Positions 6,173 through 11,814 of a stretch of DNA of 24,086 nt are shown in pieces (position 1 is the first letter of the stretch; each line of letters starts with the position of its first letter). The position numbers were made by a program, and so were the translations under genes. The stretch is from positions 1-24,086 of the IMG/VR virus record IMGVR_UViG_3300048446_000191. One strand, given 5' to 3'. The notes under the pieces were generated by a model. That model saw nothing but the letters and a program-made list of their open reading frames with translations. It was not told where the DNA came from and ran no database searches. Source of the stretch: a virus.

Positions 6173-6185
6173 GTGTATGTGAAAT
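6173..6185 (-). repeat. ATTTCACATACAC leader element directly before a start codon
   Basis: The 13-base sequence is identical to 3652-3664 upstream of RNA polymerase. Here it directly abuts the ATG at 6172. It resembles the CACATTCACA family with A in place of T. There is no AAGGA box between it and the start. Confidence 0.45.
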
Positions 6186-6247
6186 AAAGGTGAATAGTGG
6201 TAGACGTGAAGTCTACATCTAACCAAACAAATGGCTAGAGGTAAACA

Positions 6248-6466
6248 TCAAGAGTAAGCGTACATAAACTCAGACAAAGGATTCTCTTCGTCTGTAGCTG
6301 TCTCAACTATAAGCTCAGCATGAGTCATAGCGTTAAGATAGTCTAGATGCTCATCTAATGTGAAGTCGTCTTCAGTAGGCTCAACATCATGCATGAGTTG
6401 GATATACTCAGCTTGCAAAGCATCGACGAGTTGTTGGTGTGAGTAGTCAGTTGGAAGTGTTTGCAT
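6248..6466 (-). CDS. Small acidic early protein (72 aa)
   Basis: The function is not recognised. The sequence is highly acidic and probably all-helical: HQQLVDALQAEYIQLMHD, then EPTEDDFTLDEHLDYLNAM, then HAELIVETATDEENPLSEF. There are no membrane segments or metal motifs. The start lies two bases after the TAA of the upstream mini-gene (TAATCATG). Such acidic helical early proteins in phages can be DNA mimics or enzyme inhibitors, but nothing specific can be claimed. Confidence 0.68.
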   Translation of the reverse strand: MQTLPTDYSHQQLVDALQAEYIQLMHDVEPTEDDFTLDEHLDYLNAMTHAELIVETATDEENPLSEFMYAYS

Positions 6467-6468
6467 GA

Positions 6469-6570
6469 TTAGTTAATGATTCCAGTGTTGATACATTGTG
6501 CTACATAGTTGGCGTCGTTATCACCAATGATGAAGCAAGCAAGGAAGAAAGGGAGGAGTTTGTTTGTCAT
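6469..6570 (-). CDS. Mini-gene with hydrophobic N-terminus, possibly leaderless (33 aa)
   Basis: The frame begins MTNKLLPFFLACFIIG, which looks like a signal peptide or membrane anchor (one lysine, then 12 mostly hydrophobic residues with a cysteine at 12). It continues DNDANYVAQCINTGIIN. The ATG lies exactly six bases after the -10 hexamer of the promoter at 6577-6620, so the transcript may begin at or very near the start codon. The stop is two bases before the next ATG. It is short, so reality rests on the promoter arrangement and tight packing. Confidence 0.5.
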   Translation of the reverse strand: MTNKLLPFFLACFIIGDNDANYVAQCINTGIIN

Positions 6571-6576
6571 GTATTA

Positions 6577-6620
6577 ATGATAGCAGATGGAGGAGAGGAA
6601 GTCAAGCAGTAGTGGACAGT
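6577..6620 (-). promoter_or_regulatory. Host-type early promoter P3
   Basis: Minus strand: ACTGTCCAC (6620-6612), six bases, TTGACT (-35, 6605-6600), 17 bases ending TGC, TATCAT (-10, 6582-6577). It matches the sigma70 consensus with optimal spacing and an extended TGn before the -10. The ACTGTCYAC box sits at the same distance in all three promoters. P3 also shares CAACG before this box (with one base between) with P1. Confidence 0.75.
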
Positions 6621-6621
6621 T
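6588..6621 (-). repeat. Promoter-cassette repeat, copy 1
   Basis: This is an imperfect direct repeat of 6736-6766 and covers the upstream box, the -35 element and part of the spacer. Copies differ by a three-base indel and a few substitutions. The arrangement suggests duplication of a promoter cassette, with the -10 elements 145 bases apart. Confidence 0.7.
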
Positions 6622-6715
6622 CGTTGTCTGGTTCTTCGTTCATCATCTCTTCATACTCTTCCCATTGTTGCTCTTCAATCCAATGAATCATGGCGTCAGT
6701 TGGTGGGTTGTTCAT
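6602..6715 (-). CDS. Mini-gene for an acidic peptide, possibly leaderless (37 aa)
   Basis: The peptide begins MNNPPTDAMIHWIEEQQW and continues EEYEEMMNEEPDNEL. It is strongly acidic and probably a single helix. The ATG at 6715 lies exactly six bases after the -10 hexamer of promoter P2, as for the mini-gene downstream of P3, so initiation on a leaderless message is likely if the promoter is real. A longer frame from 6790 would run through the promoter and is not favoured. Function unknown. Confidence 0.5.
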   Translation of the reverse strand: MNNPPTDAMIHWIEEQQWEEYEEMMNEEPDNELSTTA

Positions 6716-6721
6716 ACTGTT

Positions 6722-6765
6722 AGTATGGCAGAGTTTGGAGGAGAAGTCAAGCGATGGTGGACAGT
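6722..6765 (-). promoter_or_regulatory. Host-type early promoter P2
   Basis: Minus strand: ACTGTCCAC (6765-6757), six bases, TTGACT (6750-6745), 17 bases ending TGC, CATACT (6727-6722). The -35 matches five of six and the -10 four of six, with an extended TGn. It lies between the 56-residue early gene and the 37-residue mini-gene. Confidence 0.72.
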
Positions 6766-6766
6766 T
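6736..6766 (-). repeat. Promoter-cassette repeat, copy 2
   Basis: This is the partner of 6588-6621, with the same order of upstream box, -35 element and pyrimidine-rich spacer. It begins just after the stop codon of the upstream gene. Confidence 0.7.
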
Positions 6767-6935
6767 ATCTAAGTGGTTGATAGTACACATGCTCCACGCT
6801 CTCGCTTATTTCATGATGTTGAATACCGTTAATCTTTGAGGGTTTGTTACGCTTACCCTTTGGCACTTTGTTACACCATAGCAGCTCACGCATAGGCTTA
6901 GCTCCAAGTGTGAATGTGACTTCTTTTAGTTTCAT
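6765..6935 (-). CDS. Small basic early protein (56 aa)
   Basis: The protein begins MKLKEVTFTLGAKPMRELLW, then CNKVPKGKRNKPSKINGIQHH, and ends VEHVYYQPLR. It is basic, with a likely strand-helix start, and no known domain is recognised. ATG at 6935 is chosen over an upstream in-frame ATG because GAGGG lies about seven bases before it and the preceding gene stops two bases earlier. One copy of the CACATTCACA repeat (6909-6918) falls inside its codons for VTFT and may be coincidental there. Confidence 0.65.
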   Translation of the reverse strand: MKLKEVTFTLGAKPMRELLWCNKVPKGKRNKPSKINGIQHHEISESVEHVYYQPLR

Positions 6936-6936
6936 A

Positions 6937-7266
6937 TCAAACCCTCGCGAAGGTGTAACCATTCTCAAACTGATGGATTAACTTATCATCAGTAATAAAC
7001 CATTCAAAAGCAAATTGATACACACTACATGTATACCCATCACACAATCCTTTTAAGATAGCATTCAACCGTGACTTGGTTGTATTACTTTGCCAACCTC
7101 CATCATATACTTCAACCTCTTCATCACTAATGCTTGCAATGTGATTACAATGCAGATGTACTGAAGTGATGCCTATCGTGCTGTCATAATATACAGCAGT
7201 ATTATCTTTCTTCCAGTCTTTACGCTGTTTGATAGCGTCAATCATCTGTCGTTCAATGAGTCGCAT
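6937..7266 (-). CDS. First early gene: conserved cyanophage-type hypothetical protein (109 aa)
   Basis: The sequence pattern NTAVYYDS, HLHCNHIASI, YDGGWQSNTTKSRLNAIL (about residues 54-71), and a following aromatic strand pair resembles a hypothetical protein that I recall as common in cyanophages. Its function is not known to me. ATG at 7266 is chosen because GGAGAGAG precedes it at normal spacing and because the P1 promoter lies 27-55 bases upstream, so an earlier ATG at 7302 would lie within the promoter. It is the first gene of the early region. Confidence 0.8.
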   Translation of the reverse strand: MRLIERQMIDAIKQRKDWKKDNTAVYYDSTIGITSVHLHCNHIASISDEEVEVYDGGWQSNTTKSRLNAILKGLCDGYTCSVYQFAFEWFITDDKLIHQFENGYTFARV

Positions 7267-7292
7267 GTGCTCTCTCCGTTGGTGATGTACAT

Positions 7293-7336
7293 AGTATGGC
7301 ACAGCTCACAGCATATGTCAACATGACGTAGACAGT
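7293..7336 (-). promoter_or_regulatory. Host-type early promoter P1
   Basis: Minus strand: ACTGTCTAC (7336-7328), six bases, TTGACA (perfect -35, 7321-7316), 17 bases ending TGC, CATACT (7298-7293). Predicted start is near 7286, giving a leader of about 20 bases with GGAGAGAG before the ATG at 7266. It shares CAACG before the box (one base between) with P3. It is positioned like the A promoters at the left end of T7. Confidence 0.8.
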
Positions 7337-7436
7337 ACGTTGACTGTCATTACAGATGTTTTGAGAATCATTATCATTATCAATATTTAATTACGATACG
7401 TATTCGTACCGCAACAATTAATTTGCTCGCGCTACG

Positions 7437-7486
7437 CGCTCGCTCCGCGTGATGATCATGATGATGATGGGCAAAGGAAGCGAGCG
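7437..7486. repeat. GC-rich inverted repeat (CGCTCGCTCC / GGAAGCGAGCG)
   Basis: Arms at 7437-7446 and 7476-7486 pair with one bulged base around a GAT-rich loop of about 29 bases. The GCGAGCG unit is repeated again at 7489-7495, and a related CGCTCGC hairpin lies in the end of thyX (7594-7617). The base composition contrasts with the AT-rich flanks. Confidence 0.5.
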
Positions 7487-7510
7487 AAGCGAGCGGCATT
7501 AATCAGGAAT

Positions 7511-7539
7511 GCTGATACCCTATGGGGGTTTTTATCAGC
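7511..7539. terminator. Perfect 7-bp palindrome with inner CCC/GGG stem
   Basis: GCTGATA (7511-7517) pairs perfectly with TATCAGC (7533-7539). Inside, CCC and GGG pair around TATG, leaving a bulge of T and G on one side. On the plus strand the inner stem is followed by five Ts, but no plus-strand gene precedes it. In the minus direction it follows thyX without a clear U tract. It may terminate transcription, stabilise RNA or mark the genome end. Confidence 0.35.
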
Positions 7540-7581
7540 GTTGCTTATATTAGATAGGCTTCAGAAATTTTTATCATTTTT

Positions 7582-8238
7582 CTACGAGGTAATCGCTCGC
7601 ACTTCGTGCTCGCTCGGCCACATTGCCTCTGCAACAAGAGGGAAATGAGTACGTATTAACCCGTGAACGCCAGTTGCAACCAATTGGTGTTCAAGTTGAG
7701 TCCCGTTAGCGCATCTTAGCGCAGTATAATGCAACCAAGAGCGTAGAGTACCGTTCATATAGAGTTTAGTAGGTGTAGAGAGTGGAAGAACATCTCTTGC
7801 ACATTCTTTAGCGACACCAGCGGCCAACATTTCTTTATAAAGGGCTAAAGATTGATCAAACAGGTCTTGAGTACGAATTTGGAACTCTTGTTGAGTAAAT
7901 TCATTAAGATCATCAATACTATTTTGTCTATTTGTTGTATCTTGGCGTCTAAAGTTAGGGAGAGCTGGTGTTTTAACGACTTGAGCGTACCTTTGACTAA
8001 ATTCTTGAAAACTAAAAGATCTATGTCTTAAGATTTGACTAGCAACACTTCTGGTAGTGTCAATCTGTACACACATATTAACCATTTCAAAGGGTGACCA
8101 ATGATTATGTTTAATAAGATATTTAATTAATTTAATACAATCAGGATTATCTTGATTATCTGGGTTAGATACTCTAGCCATATAAGCTATCAATTGTTCA
8201 GCATCAGGAGTGACATGAACTAACTCTACATTATGCAT
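7582..8238 (-). CDS. thyX: Flavin-dependent thymidylate synthase ThyX
   Basis: ThyX makes dTMP from dUMP using FAD, NADPH and methylene-tetrahydrofolate, supporting phage DNA synthesis. The 218-residue length is typical. The signature RHRSFSFQEFSQR (residues 71-83) matches the ThyX motif RHRxxSxxxxSxR. HWSPFE (46-51) and the C-terminal block from RDVLPLSTPTKLYMNGTLRSW to QLEHQ are also typical. The start follows GTATGC without a Shine-Dalgarno. The gene sits alone between the terminase end and the early promoters, away from the replication genes. Its last codons lie in a CGCTCGC hairpin also found in the neighbouring non-coding stretch. Confidence 0.97.
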   Translation of the reverse strand: MHNVELVHVTPDAEQLIAYMARVSNPDNQDNPDCIKLIKYLIKHNHWSPFEMVNMCVQIDTTRSVASQILRHRSFSFQEFSQRYAQVVKTPALPNFRRQDTTNRQNSIDDLNEFTQQEFQIRTQDLFDQSLALYKEMLAAGVAKECARDVLPLSTPTKLYMNGTLRSWLHYTALRCANGTQLEHQLVATGVHGLIRTHFPLVAEAMWPSEHEVRAITS

Positions 8239-8475
8239 ACAGTAGTATAAGTTGTGGTGGGATTAAAGTTTTGTGATGGAATGTTTAATAAGTTCTCACG
8301 GGATTCATCTTATTAAAGGATGTATTTTTAAAGAATGAAGAAGAGGGAGATATTTTGTCTTTTGTGTCCTCACGCTTCATTAAGAAAAGAGGAGGAATGA
8401 GAGCTTGTCTCGAATTCCTCCCTTTCGGAGAGTCGGGTCCACCCTTCCCTTCCCCCCTATACATGTGGGATCTGG
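8239..8475. other. Mostly non-coding gap between large terminase and thyX
   Basis: Apart from the doubtful frame above, it contains a purine-rich block on the minus strand after a TATA-GGGGGG element and a small GNRA-type hairpin (8418-8432, stem of five pairs with one bulge). An AT-rich stretch leads to thyX, where TATACT lies upstream of the start but lacks a -35 partner. It is a second candidate for the site of the genome end or the packaging signal. Confidence 0.4.
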
Positions 8476-8479
8476 TCAA
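8285..8479 (-). CDS. Doubtful small reading frame after the large terminase (64 aa)
   Basis: The frame starts at a TTG overlapping the terminase stop, with an ATG at 8464 and another at 8380 as alternatives. The protein is basic and low in complexity (YRGEGKGGPDSPKGRN; PLFLMKREDTKDK; SPSSSFF), with no known motif. No start has a Shine-Dalgarno. The DNA also holds a candidate phage promoter and a small hairpin (8418-8432), which could explain the composition. It may be non-coding leader or genome-end sequence. Confidence 0.3.
   Translation of the reverse strand: MTRSHMYRGEGKGGPDSPKGRNSRQALIPPLFLMKREDTKDKISPSSSFFKNTSFNKMNPVRTY
8451..8475 (-). promoter_or_regulatory. Candidate promoter for the phage RNA polymerase
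   Basis: Minus strand AGATCCCACATGTATA followed by GGGGGG. It has the layout of T7-type promoters: a TATA melting region immediately before a run of G initiation bases. The 16 bases AGATCCCACATGTATA recur exactly at 2807-2792 inside the RNA polymerase gene, followed there by CAGGGAGAG. With two copies, one of them coding, this is suggestive only. Confidence 0.35.
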
Positions 8480-10200
8480 ACCCAGGTAGGGACTGAGTTT
8501 TTAGAGTTACCTTTGGCTTGTTGTCGCTGGTCTAAATTCATACCAAAAACCATATGATTAGCAGAAGCTTGTGGATCATCAATCATTTCTTCAATCATTG
8601 AATTCCACTCATCACGTTTACGATTTTTAATAGCTTCTAGAGCAGAGATACCGAGGGCATCTGTATAATATTGTACACCTTGAGCTAACGCATCTATTCT
8701 ATCATCATGACGGATTGCACCTTTTTCACGACACATCCTTGACATTTGATAGAATAACATATAAAGAAGACGTTCTTCGGGTGCAGCTTGTGGATTAGAT
8801 TTAAAGTCCCATTCTATAACAGACCGGTCGATAACGAGTCGGTGTTGATTAAGGACGGGTTCAAGGGAATCGATGATTCGATCTTCTTTTCTAACATTTG
8901 CTCGGACTTCTTCAATATCAATTGCTTGCTTTGTTTGTTGAAGATGTTTGCGGAACAACTCGCTAACAATGCCGTCACCAAAATTAGTTTCAATGAGGAG
9001 CTTAGAAACGCCATACTTTTTACAACCTTTTAGAATATCGAGTAATGTATTGTCGCTGTATCCGTCCCTGTAAGCACGCATGTCGTGCAAGTACAGAAAA
9101 CCATTGCGTTGTGAGAGATAAGCTGCTGCCGTTTCATCCGATCCACGACCCGACGGGTCAACACTGCAGATTGTTTCTTGGTAAGGGTCCCATGTTCCCT
9201 GTAACTGCATTGGAGAGTAGAAATAATCTCCAGGGAGTCCAACAATGGGGAGGTCTTTGATAACGTTTTGTGGATCGGAACACCAAACGATGGATTCGGG
9301 AGCAGTAGAGGGGTTAACGCTAGTGACGATAAGGTCAGAGCATTTAAGAGGAAATTTTTCAGCATCAGATAAGCTTGTGTCTAACATGAACTGCAACATA
9401 AAGTTGCTGCGACCCATTGACGCTTCACGTTCAATCAGGTCTTCATTATCAAATCTATCATCAGTTACTTCCCATTTCTCTGCACCACCATCTATATCTT
9501 CTACCAGTTGAGGCGCTAGAAGGCCTTCGTATTGTGAAACCTTCCTAGGATACCTAGCAGGCCAAACAAAGGGCTTGTAACTCCTCTCAGCTAGCTTACG
9601 ATAGACAGTAAATGTTGTCTGAGGTGTACCCAGAAACATAATACGTGAATCTGGTTTAGGAGTAAGGATAGATTCAGCTTCAGTACATAATTGTAGAAGC
9701 TTCTCCCTCATAAATTCTGTCATTGAGTTACCAGGAACTTCAATGTCGTCAAGGATCATTAAATCAGCGCGACTACCGGTAAGCTGACCAGTAATACCGA
9801 CTGATTTAACAGAAGGAGCTTGGTGAGGGGAACAAGCCACATCAAATGAGATACGACTCCAACGGGAGTCATCAGATTTTGGGCGCAAATGTACCAACCA
9901 GGGTGTTTCAATGATTAATTTCTGTAGGAAGATTGACATGTTATCTGCTCGTTCTTTAGAAGCAGATATAATCATTATTTTCTTTTCGGGGTTATTAAAT
10001 AAAGTCCAAAGAACAAAAGCACCAGTAATCCAGCTCTTACCAACTCCCCGAAATGCTTGGATTTGTAAACGCTTTGGACCATGTTGAAGGTAATCAGCAA
10101 TTGCATATTGAGCACGTGTAGGGTTTGGTAGTTCTAATTCACTCCATAATGCTTGTAGGAATAGCTTAAAATCGTCTTTAAGGAGGTCTAAAGTGTTCAT
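8476..10200 (-). CDS. Large terminase subunit, ATPase and nuclease (T7 gp19-like)
   Basis: TerL translocates concatemeric DNA into the prohead and cuts it. The 574-residue length fits T7 gp19. ATPase features are Walker A FRGVGKSW (residues 50-57), Walker B LMILDDIE (147-154) and the coupling motif FLGTPQT (189-195). The nuclease domain shows acidic clusters SVDPSGRGSDE (D348), LLIETNFGDG (E404) and HDDRIDAL (D499, D500, D503). The start has no clear Shine-Dalgarno. It is the last gene of the virion and packaging region, and its stop overlaps a doubtful small frame. T7-type TerL suggests packaging with direct terminal repeats. Confidence 0.96.
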   Translation of the reverse strand: MNTLDLLKDDFKLFLQALWSELELPNPTRAQYAIADYLQHGPKRLQIQAFRGVGKSWITGAFVLWTLFNNPEKKIMIISASKERADNMSIFLQKLIIETPWLVHLRPKSDDSRWSRISFDVACSPHQAPSVKSVGITGQLTGSRADLMILDDIEVPGNSMTEFMREKLLQLCTEAESILTPKPDSRIMFLGTPQTTFTVYRKLAERSYKPFVWPARYPRKVSQYEGLLAPQLVEDIDGGAEKWEVTDDRFDNEDLIEREASMGRSNFMLQFMLDTSLSDAEKFPLKCSDLIVTSVNPSTAPESIVWCSDPQNVIKDLPIVGLPGDYFYSPMQLQGTWDPYQETICSVDPSGRGSDETAAAYLSQRNGFLYLHDMRAYRDGYSDNTLLDILKGCKKYGVSKLLIETNFGDGIVSELFRKHLQQTKQAIDIEEVRANVRKEDRIIDSLEPVLNQHRLVIDRSVIEWDFKSNPQAAPEERLLYMLFYQMSRMCREKGAIRHDDRIDALAQGVQYYTDALGISALEAIKNRKRDEWNSMIEEMIDDPQASANHMVFGMNLDQRQQAKGNSKNSVPTWV

Positions 10201-10246
10201 AGGTAGAATCTAGCGTGTAGGGGGTTAGGAGGGCTTGTAGAGGCTT

Positions 10247-11482
10247 TTACTTATACAGTTTAGGATTATCCATTTCAAATAATTTTTGATAAGCTTTAGC
10301 ATCTTCTTTAACGGATAATTGATTATCAATAAAATCCTTATACATTTCCATCAATTCATCAGCACTTTTAGCTTTTCTAACCATCTTTTTAATTTGTTCA
10401 GGTTTTAATTCTTGCCCTGTATCTCTTAAATAAGTATGGAATTCATTGTGTGGAACTTCGTGCATATTAAGTATGTTTGATGTAACATCACCTGATGAAG
10501 CCTGTCTCATTTTAGCATATTCTCCCATTGCTACTAAATCATCTAAATCAGCCATACCACGTTCAATCATATAATCCATTTGATCGTAAAATCCAGATGT
10601 TTGTGCTTTACTAATTAAATGATGCTGTTCTTTATTTATAAGACTTTTAAATTGCTGCTTACGATATGCAATAGGATCGTCTTGAATTATTTGAGGCATA
10701 TTTGACATTTGACTATAAAAATCAGCTCTTGCTTTTTTCTGATTTTTTTTAGCTACTTTTAATTCTTTTGGTGTTAAAGCACTAAGCTCTTTATCAATCC
10801 ATGATGTTAATCTGTTGGCTTGCTTTTCTACTTTTGTTGATCTGTCTACTATTTGTTTAGCAATAGCAGGATCTTTAGCAATGCCTTCTCTTACTCCCGG
10901 TGCTAAAAATTCTGGATCTGTAATAGTAAGATCCATCACTTGTGGAGATAAATTAATGCTACCTCTTGATGCATTTAACTGCATTTGAGGTGTAGCACCA
11001 GCCGTAGCTAAAGCCGCAGGTGGTGGTGGCATTAAATCGTCACCAATAGTTTTTAAACCTTCAGCAGTTTCTTTAACAGCTGTTTTTACAGAATTCTTTG
11101 TTGCTGCCCTTGTTGCTCTAGTAATAGCACTAGGTGCTGGAGCTGCTAAGCCTGGTGCTAATGCTCCACCAACAAATTCACCTACACCTCTAGGTAGTCC
11201 GAAAGTTTCTGCAGTATTACCGCCAAGAATTATAGCACCTTGTTCTGCACGTCCAACAAGTGAATTTTCATAACCAATCTGTGCTATGTCTACTGCTGTT
11301 AAAGAAGCTGAATCTAAAGTATTAACAATAGGTTCAGGTACAACATCTTCAATAAAACCTCTAACTTGTTTCCTACCATATTCTATTTCATTACCTATCA
11401 TACTACCAACACGAACAACACCATTAACAAATTCTAATGGGTTATTAGCGTATCGGCGTAGGTTTTGTAAAAATTGAGGCAT
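10247..11482 (-). CDS. 411-aa protein with possible HH-type (HNH-like) nuclease C-terminus
   Basis: The N-terminal 120 residues are rich in Gly, Ala and hydrophobic residues (FVGGALAPGLAAPAPSA), suggesting membrane association or a virion-packed segment. The middle is a Pro/Ala linker (150-170) and lysine-rich helices (215-260). The C-terminal part has EQHHLI (285-290), then N336 and N339, H341, VPH345 and H349. This HH...N...H...H order resembles the AHH/WHH-type HNH toxin nucleases of the polymorphic toxin group. The assignment is tentative. It lies between a classical HNH gene and TerL, where T7 carries its spanin genes. The start follows a TAA-TT-ATG junction. It could be an ejected or packaging-linked protein. 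Confidence 0.75.
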   Translation of the reverse strand: MPQFLQNLRRYANNPLEFVNGVVRVGSMIGNEIEYGRKQVRGFIEDVVPEPIVNTLDSASLTAVDIAQIGYENSLVGRAEQGAIILGGNTAETFGLPRGVGEFVGGALAPGLAAPAPSAITRATRAATKNSVKTAVKETAEGLKTIGDDLMPPPPAALATAGATPQMQLNASRGSINLSPQVMDLTITDPEFLAPGVREGIAKDPAIAKQIVDRSTKVEKQANRLTSWIDKELSALTPKELKVAKKNQKKARADFYSQMSNMPQIIQDDPIAYRKQQFKSLINKEQHHLISKAQTSGFYDQMDYMIERGMADLDDLVAMGEYAKMRQASSGDVTSNILNMHEVPHNEFHTYLRDTGQELKPEQIKKMVRKAKSADELMEMYKDFIDNQLSVKEDAKAYQKLFEMDNPKLYK

Positions 11483-11484
11483 AA

Positions 11485-11814
11485 TTAATTAATATACTCC
11501 ATAATTAGTTTTTCACGGAGTCTATTAACTCCAAATTTGTCTCTCATCCAAGAGAGAACTGGTGTACTTCCTTTATCCTGATTACATCTGGTACAGGCGC
11601 ATACAACATTCGTTGCGACATCCTCTCCGCCACGTGCGCGAGGATGAACATGATCGATAGATAACTGACTAAGGTCATAAGTTTTTCCGCAATAGATACA
11701 AGTATGGTCAAAGTGTTCCTTAATAGAGCGTCTCCACAGACGCTTAGCTTCTGGTGAGGTCATGGCTATTAAGTTGTAGAGGTAATCGTTAGGGGTAGGA
11801 AGTAATGGGGTCAT
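11485..11814 (-). CDS. HNH endonuclease next to the terminase genes
   Basis: This 109-residue protein has a full HNH core: CIYCGK (C39, C42), SIDHVHPRARGGED with catalytic D53-H54, NVVCACTRCNQDKG with the N and the second cysteine pair. The zinc-ribbon HNH class is widespread beside phage terminases, where such enzymes are needed for or stimulate terminase cutting in some phages. A free-standing homing enzyme is the alternative. The ATG overlaps the stop of the upstream basic protein by four bases (ATGA), so it is integrated in the operon rather than a recent insertion. Confidence 0.93.
   Translation of the reverse strand: MTPLLPTPNDYLYNLIAMTSPEAKRLWRRSIKEHFDHTCIYCGKTYDLSQLSIDHVHPRARGGEDVATNVVCACTRCNQDKGSTPVLSWMRDKFGVNRLREKLIMEYIN

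Larger units (their letters stand above)
7337..7581. other. Non-coding stretch with inverted repeats; candidate genome-end or origin region
   Basis: No credible reading frame is present on either strand. From low to high coordinates it holds an AT-rich block (7363-7400), a GC-rich inverted repeat built from CGCTCGCT units (7437-7486), a GAT-rich run (7450-7470), and a structured palindrome (7511-7539). It lies between thyX and the first early promoter, where late and early regions of a T7-like genome should be separated by the physical ends. No terminal repeat can be proven from one copy. Confidence 0.5.

Noticed and set aside
6198-6214. Small hairpin GTAGAC ... GTCTAC upstream of the divergent KTSC gene.
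   Set aside because: A six-base stem with a five-base loop is common by chance and has no U tract or conserved partner.
6602-6790. Longer 62-codon frame for the acidic mini-gene.
   Set aside because: The extra N-terminal codons run through the P2 promoter and its repeat; the ATG at 6715 is better placed.
8239-8270. A sigma70 promoter before thyX using TATACT.
   Set aside because: No -35-like hexamer occurs at 16-18 bases, and the upstream box of the three early promoters is missing.
8400-8480. Possible tRNA or tRNA-like element after the large terminase.
   Set aside because: A TTCGAGA stretch looked like a T loop, but the flanking bases do not pair and no acceptor or anticodon arm can be formed.
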